Shown one piece after another: positions 41,490 through 50,181 of a stretch of 64,000 nucleotides of DNA (within the stretch, counting starts at the first letter, position 1; every line of letters starts with the position of its first letter). A model generated the notes under the pieces. The model had not been told where the DNA came from. It worked only from the letters and a program-made list of their open reading frames with translations, and made no database searches. A program made the position numbers and the translations under genes. The stretch is from Variovorax jilinensis. Its GTDB lineage: Bacteria > Pseudomonadota > Gammaproteobacteria > Burkholderiales > Burkholderiaceae_C. Location of the stretch: NCBI RefSeq assembly GCF_030316885.1, contig NZ_JASZYQ010000001.1, positions 1,364,001 through 1,428,000 on the forward strand, written 5' to 3'.

Positions 41490-42296
41490 TCATTCGACGA
41501 CCAGGCCCTCGAGCGCCGGGTCGGAGGGCGGCACCGCGAGCTTCATGTCCTTCAGGGTCTTCACGAGCAGCTTCGCGATCATGAGGTTGCGGTGCAGCTT
41601 GCTGTCGGCGGGCACCACGTACCACGGCGCCTCGTCGGTCGAGGTCGCGGCCAACGCCTTCTCGTAGGCCTGCTGGTAGGCGTCCCACTTCCTGCGCACC
41701 GCGAGGTCGTCCATCGAGAACTTCCAGTGCTTGTCGGGTTCGTCGATGCGCGCCTGCAGGCGCTCGCGCTGCTCGTCCTTGCTGATGTGCAGCATGCACT
41801 TCACGATCACGGTGCCGGTCTGCGTCAGCAGGCGCTCGAAGTCGTTGATCTGCGCATAGCGCTCGCGCGTCTTTTCCTTGTCGATCCAGCCTTCGACGAC
41901 GGGCACCAGCACGTCCTCGTAGTGGCTTCGGTTCCAGACCGTGATCTCGCCGTTGCGCGGCACCACGGCATGGCAGCGCCAGAGGTAGTCGCGCGCGAGT
42001 TCTTCCGCGCTCGGCGCCTTGAAGGCCGTCACCTTGACGCCGAGCGGCGAGGTGCGCGAGAAGACCCAGCGGACGGTGCCGTCCTTGCCGCTGGTGTCCA
42101 GACCCTGCAGCACCAGCAGCAGCTTGCGCCGGCCTTCGGCGTGCAGCAGGTTCTGCAGCCGGTCGAGCTCGATCGCGAGCGTGTCGAGCTCCTGGCGCTG
42201 TGCTGCCTCGGAGCCCTCGAGGAATGGCTTGGCACCGGGGTCGATGCGGGACAGCTTGAACTTGCTGTCGACGCGGTAGGTCTTGAAGCTGGCCAT
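41490..42296 (-). CDS. polyphosphate kinase 2 family protein (nucleotide phosphotransferase)
   Basis: A 268-residue PPK2-family kinase. The Walker A-like motif is GLDTSGKDGTVRWVF (about 65-79), and the lid/catalytic region is GEITVWNRSHYEDVLVPVVE with the conserved NRSHYEDVL. Single-domain, about 270 residues, it resembles the class that phosphorylates AMP and ADP with polyphosphate. The next base-pairing gene on the strand, an Hsp15-like gene, lies 57 bases upstream. It is probably a housekeeping stress enzyme unrelated to the catabolic loci. Confidence 0.9.
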   Translation of the reverse strand: MASFKTYRVDSKFKLSRIDPGAKPFLEGSEAAQRQELDTLAIELDRLQNLLHAEGRRKLLLVLQGLDTSGKDGTVRWVFSRTSPLGVKVTAFKAPSAEELARDYLWRCHAVVPRNGEITVWNRSHYEDVLVPVVEGWIDKEKTRERYAQINDFERLLTQTGTVIVKCMLHISKDEQRERLQARIDEPDKHWKFSMDDLAVRRKWDAYQQAYEKALAATSTDEAPWYVVPADSKLHRNLMIAKLLVKTLKDMKLAVPPSDPALEGLVVE

Positions 42297-42353
42297 GGGC
42301 GAGAGGTCTCCTTGCTCAAAGCTCGAGGGTACGCGTTTGGCCCGGCGCGCGTG

Positions 42354-42782
42354 TCAGGCGTCGTCGGGATCGTGCGTGGCGCTCCAGCGGTTGTCCCAGT
42401 CGGCATGGCGGGCGCCGTCGAGATCGCGCCGGTCGCGCTTGGTGGGCCGGCCCTGCACGATGCTGAGCGCCGGCTCGCTGCCGACCCGGCGCTGCTCGCG
42501 CGCGGCCGCGAGCGCGGCAAGGCTCTCGGGCGTTTCCTCGTAGAGCTGTTGCGCCACCGGCGCCGGCCCGCGCTGGCCGCTGATGCCGCGCACCCGCACC
42601 TCGCGCGAAAGGCCGCCGGCCAGCCGCAGCGTGACGGTGTCGCCGGCCTTGACCTCCCGCGAGGCCTTGGCGACGTCGCCGTTGACCTGCACGCGGTTCT
42701 TGCCGATCTCCTCCGCAGCCAGCGATCGCGTCTTGAAGAAGCGCGCGGCCCAGAGCCATTTGTCGATGCGAAGGCGGTCCAT
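42354..42782 (-). CDS. hslR: Hsp15-like S4-domain RNA-binding protein
   Basis: A 142-residue protein with an N-terminal S4 fold (RLRIDKWLWAARFFKTRSLA, then KNRVQVNGDVAKASREVKAG) and the basic RPTKRDRR tail typical of Hsp15, which rescues 50S subunits carrying nascent chains. It starts three bases after the tctE stop and so may be cotranscribed with that two-component system. Confidence 0.88.
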   Translation of the reverse strand: MDRLRIDKWLWAARFFKTRSLAAEEIGKNRVQVNGDVAKASREVKAGDTVTLRLAGGLSREVRVRGISGQRGPAPVAQQLYEETPESLAALAAAREQRRVGSEPALSIVQGRPTKRDRRDLDGARHADWDNRWSATHDPDDA

Positions 42783-42785
42783 GTT

Positions 42786-44198
42786 TCAGCGATTGTCGCG
42801 CGCCAATGGCAGGCGCACGACGGCGTCCAGGCCGACCGTCCGTCCGCCGGATTCCCGGTTGTCGAGTGCGATGCTGCCGCCGAGCGCCAGCACGATCTCG
42901 CGGCAGATCGCAAGACCGAGGCCGGAGCCCTTGGCCACGTCGCCGGCAGCGAAGGGCGCGAACAGCCGCTCGCGCAGCTCGCCGGGGATTCCCAGGCCCT
43001 GGTCGGCGACGCGCAGCACCGCGGCATCGCCGTCGAGCCGGACCTCGATCACCAGCGTCGCGCCGGGCGGGCTGTGCTTGATCGCGTTGTGCAGCAGGTT
43101 GCGCGCGAGTTCCTGCAGCATCCAGCGATGGGCCCGCACGGGCACCGGCACGCCGGCTTCGCGCAGCTCGAAGTCGAGCGCCTTGTCCGCCACCAGCGGC
43201 GACAGGTCGAGCGCCACCGCGCGCACTGCCTCGGCGAGGTCGAGCCTGGCCGACTCGGGCTGCTGGCGCAGCTGCTCGACCTTGGCCAGCGACAGCATCT
43301 GGTTGGCCAGGGCCGTGGCGCGGTCCACGGTCTCGTTGATCTCGCCGAACGCCTGGGCCGGCGGCACGTCACCGCGGCGCGCCGACTGCACCTGCGCCTT
43401 GAGCACGGCGAGCGGGGTGCGTAGCTGGTGGGCGCTGTCGCGCACGAAGCGCTTCTGGTGGTCCAGCAGATGCCTGAGCCGGCCCATGACCTGCGTGGTG
43501 GCATCGATCAGGGGACGCAGCTCGCGCGGCGCATCGGGTGCGTCGATGGGCGACAGGTCGTCGTCGGCGCGCGCCTGGATCGCCTCGCCGAGCGCGCGCA
43601 CCGGTCGCGTGGCGAACTGCACGACCACGATCGTGATCGCTGCGATCACGGCCATCAGCACCAGCTGGCGCCACAGCGTGTCGATCAGGAGCTTGCGCGC
43701 AAGGGTCTCGCGCAGCTCGAGCGTCTCGGCCACCTGCACCACCGCCATGCCGCGGCCGCGTGCGCTGGCCACCGGCTGCAGCAGCACGGCCACGCGCACC
43801 GGCATGCCGCGGAACTCGGCGTCGTAGAAGTCGACCAATGCCGCGTACGGCGGGCGGTCCGGCAGCCGGCCGCGCCAGAACGGCAGCTCGGCGAAGCCCG
43901 ACACCATCTCGCCGTCGAGCGACGAGACACGGTAGTACATGCGGCTCTGGTTGTCGGCCTCGAAGGCCTCGAGCGCGGAGTAGGGCACGATCGCGTGCAG
44001 CGAGGCCCCGTCGTCGTAGCCGTCGACGTCGAGCTGCTCGCCGATGGTCTTGGCCGAGGCCAGCAGGGTGCGGTCGTAGGCGGTGGTGGCGGCCGCCAGG
44101 CTCTGGCGGTACAGGCTCACGCTGTTGACCACGACGAACAGCGCCACCGGCAGCAGGATGCCCAGCAGCAGCCGGGCGCGCAGCGAGGTGGCGCGCAT
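42786..44198 (-). CDS. tctE: sensor histidine kinase (TctE-like)
   Basis: A 470-residue membrane sensor kinase. Two N-terminal helices (about 10-30 and 165-185) flank a periplasmic sensor of about 140 residues. HAMP follows, then the H-box FVRDSAHQLRTPLAVLKAQV with the phospho-acceptor His, an N-box NAIKHS and G-boxes GLGIPGELR and GSGLGLAI. It overlaps the tctD stop by ATGA. The gene pair faces tctCBA, so it most likely senses tricarboxylates or the liganded TctC receptor. Confidence 0.93.
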   Translation of the reverse strand: MRATSLRARLLLGILLPVALFVVVNSVSLYRQSLAAATTAYDRTLLASAKTIGEQLDVDGYDDGASLHAIVPYSALEAFEADNQSRMYYRVSSLDGEMVSGFAELPFWRGRLPDRPPYAALVDFYDAEFRGMPVRVAVLLQPVASARGRGMAVVQVAETLELRETLARKLLIDTLWRQLVLMAVIAAITIVVVQFATRPVRALGEAIQARADDDLSPIDAPDAPRELRPLIDATTQVMGRLRHLLDHQKRFVRDSAHQLRTPLAVLKAQVQSARRGDVPPAQAFGEINETVDRATALANQMLSLAKVEQLRQQPESARLDLAEAVRAVALDLSPLVADKALDFELREAGVPVPVRAHRWMLQELARNLLHNAIKHSPPGATLVIEVRLDGDAAVLRVADQGLGIPGELRERLFAPFAAGDVAKGSGLGLAICREIVLALGGSIALDNRESGGRTVGLDAVVRLPLARDNR

Positions 44199-44881
44199 CA
44201 GCCCTCTTCGCGCAGCAGGTAGCCGAGGCCGCGCAGCGTCATCAGCGTGGCGCCGGTGGCGGCCAGCTTCTTGCGCAAGCGATAGACCACGACCTCGACC
44301 GCCTCGTACTGCACCTCCGATTCGCCCGGAAAGACGAGCTCGAACAGCCGCTCCTTGCCGACCGCATGGCCCGGCTTGACCATCAGGGCCTTGAGCAGCG
44401 CGAGCTCGCGCGGCGTGAGTTCGAGCACCTCGGCGCGGTGGTAGATGGCGCCGCTGTCGGGGTCGTAGCGCAGGCCGCCGACCTCGGGCAGGCGCGGCGC
44501 GCCCTCGTTGGTGCCGGCACTCTGGTGGCGACGGTTCAGGGCGCGGATGCGGGCTTCGAGCTCGTCGAGGTCGAAGGGCTTCGGCAGGTAGTCGTCGGCA
44601 CCGGCGTTGAGGCCGACGATGCGGTCGCCGACCGTGCCGCGCGCGGTCAGCAAGAGCACCGGCGTGCGCAGGCCGGCGGCGCGCGCCTGCGCCAGCACCT
44701 GCAGGCCGTCGAGGCCCGGCAGGCTGAGGTCGAGTGCCACCACGTCGGGCTCCAGCGCCTGCCACTGGGCGAGTGCGAGCGCGCCGTCGCCGCACAGGCG
44801 CACGTCGATCTGGCGCCGGCCGAGGCTGCGCTGCAGGGTGGTCTGCATCGACGGGTCGTCTTCGATCAACAGCAACTTCAT
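44198..44881 (-). CDS. tctD: OmpR-family response regulator (TctD-like)
   Basis: A 227-residue regulator. The receiver has acidic Glu7-Asp8-Asp9, phosphorylation site Asp51 (VVALDLSLPG) and Lys at about 102 (DYLPKPF). The winged-helix C-terminal domain ends LRGLGYLLREEG. It is divergent from the tctC gene and couples by ATGA to the kinase gene. By homology with Salmonella TctD it would activate the tctCBA operon from the 112-base divergent region. Confidence 0.94.
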   Translation of the reverse strand: MKLLLIEDDPSMQTTLQRSLGRRQIDVRLCGDGALALAQWQALEPDVVALDLSLPGLDGLQVLAQARAAGLRTPVLLLTARGTVGDRIVGLNAGADDYLPKPFDLDELEARIRALNRRHQSAGTNEGAPRLPEVGGLRYDPDSGAIYHRAEVLELTPRELALLKALMVKPGHAVGKERLFELVFPGESEVQYEAVEVVVYRLRKKLAATGATLMTLRGLGYLLREEG

Positions 44882-44954
44882 GCCGGGAATTTTCGGTGTT
44901 TACCCCAGTGCCGCGGACAGCCAACTGACAGCGGGGCGGCGCATCATAGCGGCG

Positions 44955-44972
44955 TCAGCTTCCTCTCAGCTT
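44955..44972 (+). promoter_or_regulatory. 11-bp-spaced TCAGCTT direct repeats upstream of tctC
   Basis: TCAGCTT at 44955-44961 and again at 44966-44972, 11 bases apart, is the repeat geometry that OmpR-type regulators such as TctD recognise. It lies between the divergent tctD and tctC genes, about 22-39 bases before the tctC ATG, so it may overlap the transcription start or the leader. An AAGGAG ribosome binding site follows. Confidence 0.4.
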
Positions 44973-44993
44973 TTCCGTTTCAAGGAGACATGC

Positions 44994-45953
44994 ATGCGTC
45001 GCGATACCTTTCTGAAGTCCCTGGCCGCACTGGCCGCCACCGGCGCCCTGCCCCTGTCGGCCTGGGCCGCTCCCAACATCAAGATGATGATCCCCGCCAA
45101 TCCGGGCGGCGGCTGGGACACCACGGGGCGCGCGCTGGGCAAGGCGATGACCGATGCGAAGCTGGCCGACACCGTCACCTATGACAACAAGGGCGGCGCT
45201 GCCGGTGCGCTCGGCCTGGCCCAGTTCGTGAACGGCTCCAAGGGCGACCCGAACGCGATGATGATCATGGGCGCGGTCATGCTGGGCGGCATCATCACGG
45301 GCAAGCCGCCCGTGAGCCTGTCGCAGGCAACGCCGATCGCACGCCTCACGAGCGAATACAACGTCTTCGTGCTGCCGTCGAATTCGCCGCTCAAGTCGAT
45401 GAAGGACGTGGTCGAGCAGCTCAAGAAGGATCCGGGCAGCGTCAAGTGGGGCGGCGGCTCGCGCGGTTCGACCGAGCACATCGCGGCGGCCATGATCGCG
45501 CAGAAGGTCGGTGTCGATCCGTCCAAGATCAACTACGTCGCCTTCCGCGGCGGCGGCGAGGCGACGGCCGCCATCCTGGGCGGCAACGTCACGGTCGGCG
45601 GCAGCGGCTTCAGCGAGTTCGCCGAATACATCAATGCCGGCAAGATGAAGGCGATCGCGGTCACCTCGGCGCAGCGCCTGCCCGGCAGCAGCGTGCCGAC
45701 GCTCAAGGAGCAGGGCATCGATGTCGAGATCGGCAACTGGCGCGGCGTCTACGGCGCCCCCGGCATCACGGCCGAACAGCGCAAGGCGCTGACCGACCTG
45801 GTGCTGGCCGCGCTCAAGACGCCTTACTGGGCCGAGGCCCTGAAGAAGAACGACTGGACGCCCGCGGTGCTGTCCGGCGAGGCCTTCGCCAAGTTCGTGG
45901 ACGACGAGTTCGCGAGCCTGCGCGCGACGATGGTCAAGTCCGGCATGGTCTGA
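44994..45953 (+). CDS. tctC: tripartite tricarboxylate transporter receptor (TctC)
   Basis: A 319-residue periplasmic receptor. The signal peptide (MRRDTFLKSLAALAATGALP, cleavage after WAA near 26) precedes NIKMMIPANPGGGWDTTGRA, the TctC-type ligand loop, and AFRGGGEATAAILGGNVTVG. AAGGAGACA precedes the ATG by a few bases; the longer frame crosses the tctD gene. It is followed by tctB and tctA and faces tctDE, the full Salmonella-type arrangement for citrate and tricarballylate uptake. Confidence 0.94.
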   Translation: MRRDTFLKSLAALAATGALPLSAWAAPNIKMMIPANPGGGWDTTGRALGKAMTDAKLADTVTYDNKGGAAGALGLAQFVNGSKGDPNAMMIMGAVMLGGIITGKPPVSLSQATPIARLTSEYNVFVLPSNSPLKSMKDVVEQLKKDPGSVKWGGGSRGSTEHIAAAMIAQKVGVDPSKINYVAFRGGGEATAAILGGNVTVGGSGFSEFAEYINAGKMKAIAVTSAQRLPGSSVPTLKEQGIDVEIGNWRGVYGAPGITAEQRKALTDLVLAALKTPYWAEALKKNDWTPAVLSGEAFAKFVDDEFASLRATMVKSGMV

Positions 45954-45971
45954 GGAACCGGCTCCGCGCTT

Positions 45972-45986
45972 CCCCGCTTCGTGGGG
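45972..45986. repeat. small GC-rich hairpin element between tctC and tctB
   Basis: CCCCGC-TTC-GTGGGG folds as a six-pair stem. The gap 45954-46126 also holds a GGAACCGG near the start and CCGGTTCC near the end, which can pair across it. The gap resembles the larger hairpin cluster at 63321-63398. It may moderate the ratio of receptor to membrane proteins. Confidence 0.4.
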
Positions 45987-46126
45987 GTCGATGCCCTCCG
46001 AGGTGGAAGCAGCAGACCGCCCCGCCGTGCGAAGCGCGGACTCCGCCGCGCTGGCGGCCCGGCGCCAAACCGGTTCCCACCGGGCCGGCCGGTGCGAAAT
46101 CATTCACTGTCTGCGAGGTCAGAACA

Positions 46127-46660
46127 ATGTCGAACAACGACCCACTGTCCATCGAGCCGCCTGCGATCTGGCCCCAGACGCTGGTCGGCGTCGGCGTGCT
46201 GGTCACCGGCCTGGCACTGGCCTTCGGTGCCATCGGCATCTCTTCGGAGGCCGGCTACGGTGGCGTAGGCCCCAACTTCCTGCCCTGGCTGGTCTCGATC
46301 GCGCTGACCGTCTGCGGTGCCTGGATCGTCTGGGAGTCACGCACCGGCGGCTTTCGCGAGATGGACACGCCCACCGGTGCCCCGAAGGCCTACTGGGCCG
46401 GCTTCGTCTGGGTGTCGGCGGGGTTGCTGCTGAACGCGGCACTGATCACCACGATCGGATTCATCCTGAGCTGCACGCTGTGCTACGTGCTGGCGGTGCA
46501 GGGCCTGCGCCGCGCGAGCGGGCAGGGCGGCGTCAACTCGCCGCGCACGTGGCTGGTCGACCTGCTCACCGGTGCGCTGATCGCGGCGCCGGTGTTCTGG
46601 ATGTTCACGAAATTCCTGGCCATCAACCTTCCGGGCCTGACGAGCACGGGCTGGATCTGA
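46127..46660 (+). CDS. tctB: tripartite tricarboxylate transporter small membrane subunit (TctB)
   Basis: A 177-residue protein with four hydrophobic helices, consistent with TctB: LVGVGVLVTGLALAFGAIGI, WLVSIALTVCGAWIVWE, WAGFVWVSAGLLLNAALIT and a last helix ending in the periplasm. The start at 46127 lies 173 bases after tctC with a GAGGTCAGAAC upstream; the frame before it is not coding. It forms a complex with TctA in the inner membrane. Confidence 0.9.
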   Translation: MSNNDPLSIEPPAIWPQTLVGVGVLVTGLALAFGAIGISSEAGYGGVGPNFLPWLVSIALTVCGAWIVWESRTGGFREMDTPTGAPKAYWAGFVWVSAGLLLNAALITTIGFILSCTLCYVLAVQGLRRASGQGGVNSPRTWLVDLLTGALIAAPVFWMFTKFLAINLPGLTSTGWI

Positions 46661-46661
46661 C

Positions 46662-48173
46662 ATGGAAATCTTCAATGCCCTGATGCACGGTTTCGCGCTG
46701 GCGATCACGCCCGCGAACCTTCTCTGGTGCCTGGTCGGCTGCGCGCTCGGAACGGCGGTCGGCGTGCTGCCGGGCATCGGCCCGGCGGTGGCGGTCGCGA
46801 TGCTGCTGCCGATCACCGGCAAGGTCGATGTCACGGCCTCGATGATCTTCTTCTCCGGCATCTACTACGGCGCCATGTACGGCGGCTCGACCACTTCGAT
46901 CCTGCTCAACACGCCCGGCGAAACCGCCAGCATGGTGACCGCGATGGAGGGCAACAAGATGGCCAAGAGCGGGCGCGCGGGCGCAGCGCTGGCCACCGCG
47001 GCAATCGGCTCCTTCGTGGCCGGCACCATCGCCACCGTGATCGTCACGCTGTTCGCGCCCTTCGTGGCCGACTTCGCGGTCAAGCTCGGACCGCCCGAGT
47101 ATTTCCTCCTGATGCTGCTGGCCTTCACCACGGTGAGCGCGGTGCTGGGCAAGAGCACGCTGCGCGGCATGACGGCGCTGTTCATCGGCCTCGCGGCAGG
47201 CTGCATCGGGCTCGACCAGATCTCGGGCCAGGGCCGCTACACCGGCGGCATTCCCGAACTGCTCGACGGCATCGAGATCGTGCTGGTGGCGGTGGGCCTG
47301 TTCGCCGTGGCCGAGGTTCTCTATGCCGTGCTGTACGAGGGCAAGGTGGTCGAGGGCCAGAACAAGCTGAGCCGCGTCCACATGAGCGCGCGCGACTGGA
47401 AGCGATCGATCCCGGCCTGGCTGCGCGGCACCGCGATCGGCACGCCCTTCGGCTGCATCCCGGCCGGCGGCACCGAGATCCCGACCTTCCTGAGCTACGC
47501 GACCGAGAAGAAGCTCGCCAAGGACGCTGACGCCAGGGCCGAGTTCGGCACCAAGGGTGCGATCGAGGGCGTGGCCGGCCCCGAGGCCGCCAACAACGCC
47601 ACCGTGACCGCGGCGCTGATTCCGCTGCTCACGCTCGGCATCCCGACCTCGAACACCACCGCGATCCTGCTCGGCGCCTTCCAGAACTACGGCATCCAGC
47701 CCGGTCCGCAGCTGTTCACCACTTCGGCTGCGCTGGTGTGGGCACTGATCGCCTCGCTCTACATCGGCAACGTGATGCTGCTGGTGCTGAACCTGCCGAT
47801 GGTCGGGCTGTGGGTCAAGCTGCTCAAGATCCCGAAGCCGCAGCTCTATGCGGGCATCCTCATCTTCGCGACCGTGGGTGCCTACGGCATGCGCCAGAGC
47901 GCCTTCGACCTGGTGCTGCTCTACGCCATCGGCGTGCTCGGCGTGATCATGCGGCGCTACGACTTCCCGACCGCGCCGGTGGTGGTGGGCATGATCCTCG
48001 GGCCGCTGGCCGAAGCCCAGCTCCGCAACGCGATGTCGATCGGCGAAGGCAGCCCGGCCGTCTTCTTCCAGCGCCCGATGTCGATCGCGCTGGTGGTCAT
48101 CATCGTGGCCGTGATGGTGCTGCCGCGCGTCGCCAAGCGAATCAGCGAGAGGCGGGCGGCCGCGGCCGCCTGA
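46662..48173 (+). CDS. tctA: tripartite tricarboxylate transporter large membrane subunit (TctA)
   Basis: A 503-residue permease with about twelve helices. Family signatures: [19 protein letters not shown] (about 35), [20 protein letters not shown] (about 67-86) and the second-half repeat [20 protein letters not shown] with [17 protein letters not shown]. It starts two bases after the tctB stop. It imports a tricarboxylate delivered by TctC with cation symport. Confidence 0.96.
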   Translation: MEIFNALMHGFALAITPANLLWCLVGCALGTAVGVLPGIGPAVAVAMLLPITGKVDVTASMIFFSGIYYGAMYGGSTTSILLNTPGETASMVTAMEGNKMAKSGRAGAALATAAIGSFVAGTIATVIVTLFAPFVADFAVKLGPPEYFLLMLLAFTTVSAVLGKSTLRGMTALFIGLAAGCIGLDQISGQGRYTGGIPELLDGIEIVLVAVGLFAVAEVLYAVLYEGKVVEGQNKLSRVHMSARDWKRSIPAWLRGTAIGTPFGCIPAGGTEIPTFLSYATEKKLAKDADARAEFGTKGAIEGVAGPEAANNATVTAALIPLLTLGIPTSNTTAILLGAFQNYGIQPGPQLFTTSAALVWALIASLYIGNVMLLVLNLPMVGLWVKLLKIPKPQLYAGILIFATVGAYGMRQSAFDLVLLYAIGVLGVIMRRYDFPTAPVVVGMILGPLAEAQLRNAMSIGEGSPAVFFQRPMSIALVVIIVAVMVLPRVAKRISERRAAAAA

Positions 48174-48194
48174 TCGCGGCTGCGGCTGCGCTGC

Positions 48195-48214
48195 GGCGGC
48201 TCGCCGGCGCCGCC
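48195..48214. terminator. GC-rich hairpin between convergent tctA and DUF4148-like genes
   Basis: GGCGGC (48195-48200) and GCCGCC (48209-48214) form a stem between the two convergent stop codons. No T-run follows on either strand. It is the only stem in the 45-base gap and may separate the two units. Confidence 0.35.
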
Positions 48215-48218
48215 CTCG

Positions 48219-48674
48219 TCAGTTGGCGCTCGATCCGGTGCCGTACTGTGCGCTGGTCGTCACGCGCGTGCTGCCGCTCTTCACGCGTTGCACCTCGGCC
48301 ATGTACTGCGGACCGTTGCGCAGGTTCTGGTAGGTGGCGACCTGCTTGCGGTAGGCGGCGCTGGTCGGATCGAAATCGTCACGGTTCGCGACCTGGCTCA
48401 GGCCGGAGCGGATCCACAGATTGCGGTCGGCCGCGACCTCGGCGCGGCTCGCGGCGCCCACGCCGGCATCGGCCGGGCCGACGCGAAGCTCGGCCGGAGC
48501 GCTCGCCATGCTGCGGCTCGCCATGTAGTCGGATGCGACGGCCGAGCGGCTGGTCATGCTCGTCGTGGCGGCGATCGGCGCGCCCACCCATTGTTCGGCC
48601 GGCACGGTCTGCGCGAAGCTTGCGGCGCTCGCCAGCGCCAATGCGGAAACAGCGAGAACTTGTCTTGCATTCAT
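48219..48674 (-). CDS. DUF4148-like secreted protein
   Basis: A 151-residue exported protein: signal peptide MNARQVLAVSALALASAASF with cleavage after FAQ (about 22), then two or three repeats of the type 'SRAEVAADRNLW' and 'RDDFDPTSAAYRKQVATYQN', the layout of DUF4148 proteins frequent in Burkholderiales. Function unknown. It faces away from the Crp-family gene. The start follows a GAGGAGAT site. Confidence 0.7.
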   Translation of the reverse strand: MNARQVLAVSALALASAASFAQTVPAEQWVGAPIAATTSMTSRSAVASDYMASRSMASAPAELRVGPADAGVGAASRAEVAADRNLWIRSGLSQVANRDDFDPTSAAYRKQVATYQNLRNGPQYMAEVQRVKSGSTRVTTSAQYGTGSSAN

Positions 48675-48817
48675 GATGAAATCTCCTCTGGCTGTGGATG
48701 CGAGGCCGCGGACATCGCGGTCTTCACAGGGCTCGACTGTGACGGTCCATCGCCTTCGACGCTGTGCGTTTACGCACGGCTTTCCGCGATTCGTCGTCAC
48801 TGCCTCGGGAGGTCGTC

Positions 48818-49522
48818 ATGGCGCCCCAGCGCTCCAGCCTCGGCCTGCAACAGGTCGCGCTGCTGCAGGGCCTTTCGGTCGAACGGCTCGACCGCCTCGC
48901 ACAGCGCTGCCGATGGAAGAGCGTGCCTGCAGGCACGCCCGTGCTGCTGCGATCGGAGCGCAACAGCGACATCTACTTCCTGGTCTCGGGCTCGCTGCGC
49001 GTGACCTCATACTCGCCCAATGGACGCCAGGTCACGTTTCGCGATACGCAGGAAGGAGAACACTTCGGCGAACTGTCGGCCATCGACGGTCATCCGCGCT
49101 CGGCCGACGTGGTCACGCTCACGCCCACGCTGGTCGCCAGCCTGGACCGCGAAGCCTTTCTCGAACTGCTGCGCGACGAGCCCGCGGTCGCCGGCCGCGT
49201 GATGCGCCACCTCGTGGCGATGGTGCGTCAGCTGTCCGAGCGTGTGATCGACCTCAGCACGCTCGGCGTGCAGAACCGCGTGCATGCCGAGCTGTTGAGG
49301 CTGGCCCGGGTCGCCGGAATTGCCGACAACCGCGCGCGGCTCGATCCGCCGCCGACCCATGTCGAGCTGGCCAGCCGCGTGAGCACCAACCGCGAGCAGG
49401 TCACGCGGGAACTCAATGCGATGCGTCGCGACGGCCTGCTGGCCAAGGAGGGCAAGGCGCTCGTGGTGGCCGACGTCGAGCGGCTGGCGGCGCTGGTGGC
49501 CGAGGTGCGCGGCTTCTCCTAG
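48818..49522 (+). CDS. Crp/Fnr-family transcriptional regulator
   Basis: A 234-residue regulator: cyclic-nucleotide-binding-like jelly roll (about 15-130; FGELSAIDGHPRSADVVTLT), dimer helix and winged HTH with LASRVSTNREQVTRELNAMR (about 185-204). It lacks the FNR cysteine cluster. The Arg in the PRSAD segment is compatible with cyclic-nucleotide binding. The ATG at 48818 is preceded by GGGAGG at a good distance. It is divergent from the DUF4148-like gene and convergent with the UPF0126 gene, overlapping the latter by four bases at the stops. Confidence 0.9.
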   Translation: MAPQRSSLGLQQVALLQGLSVERLDRLAQRCRWKSVPAGTPVLLRSERNSDIYFLVSGSLRVTSYSPNGRQVTFRDTQEGEHFGELSAIDGHPRSADVVTLTPTLVASLDREAFLELLRDEPAVAGRVMRHLVAMVRQLSERVIDLSTLGVQNRVHAELLRLARVAGIADNRARLDPPPTHVELASRVSTNREQVTRELNAMRRDGLLAKEGKALVVADVERLAALVAEVRGFS

Positions 49523-50169
49523 GCGCGCCAGCCCGGCAGCTTCCACCCGGTGCGTATGGCGAGCATGCGCAACAGCACCGTGGTTCCGGCGCCGAGGGTC
49601 AGGACCAGCCAGTCCGGTGCCTGCAACGCTTCCGAGACGACGATCACCCAGGCGCCGACGAAGGCACAGATGGCGTAGGGCTGGTGGTCGCTGAAGGCGC
49701 GCGGGATCTCGTTGCAGACGATGTCGCGCAGCACGCCGCCGAAGGCCGCGGTCATCATGCCCATCACCACCGCGACGATCGCCGGCATCGAGGCGTCGAG
49801 CGCGATCTGCGTGCCCGTGGCCGTGAACAGCCCGAGTCCGAGCGCGTCGGGCCATTGCATCGCGCGTTCGGTGGGCGCGAAATGCTGGGCGCGCAGGAAG
49901 GCCATCGCGCAGGCGCACACCGCCAGCAGCAGCCACAGCCAGTTCGAATGCTCGACCCAGAAGAAGGGGCGGCGGTCGAGCAGCACGTCGCGCAGGGTGC
50001 CGCCGCCGAACGCCGTCAGCCCCGCGACCATCACCACGCCGATGGCATCGAGCCGCTTGCGCGCCGCCTCGAGCAGCCCCGACATGGCGAACGCCACGGT
50101 GGCCGCGATCTCGATCACGATCTGGGCGTTCGAGAGCGAAAGGACGGTGGAGAGCGGCAGGTTGGGCAT
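49519..50169 (-). CDS. UPF0126/TRIC-like family membrane protein (YadS-type)
   Basis: A 216-residue protein with seven helices arranged as two repeats, each with a GGG/GGxxRD motif: GLTAFGGGTLRDVLLDRRPF (about 48-67) and AFGGVLRDIVCNEIPRAF (about 135-152). Family members act as trimeric cation channels (TRIC fold), and one has been proposed to transport glycine. It is 12 bases downstream of the copper-chaperone fusion gene on the same strand, so it could belong to the same transcript. Confidence 0.9.
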   Translation of the reverse strand: MPNLPLSTVLSLSNAQIVIEIAATVAFAMSGLLEAARKRLDAIGVVMVAGLTAFGGGTLRDVLLDRRPFFWVEHSNWLWLLLAVCACAMAFLRAQHFAPTERAMQWPDALGLGLFTATGTQIALDASMPAIVAVVMGMMTAAFGGVLRDIVCNEIPRAFSDHQPYAICAFVGAWVIVVSEALQAPDWLVLTLGAGTTVLLRMLAIRTGWKLPGWRA

Positions 50170-50181
50170 GGGCAGGGCGGA

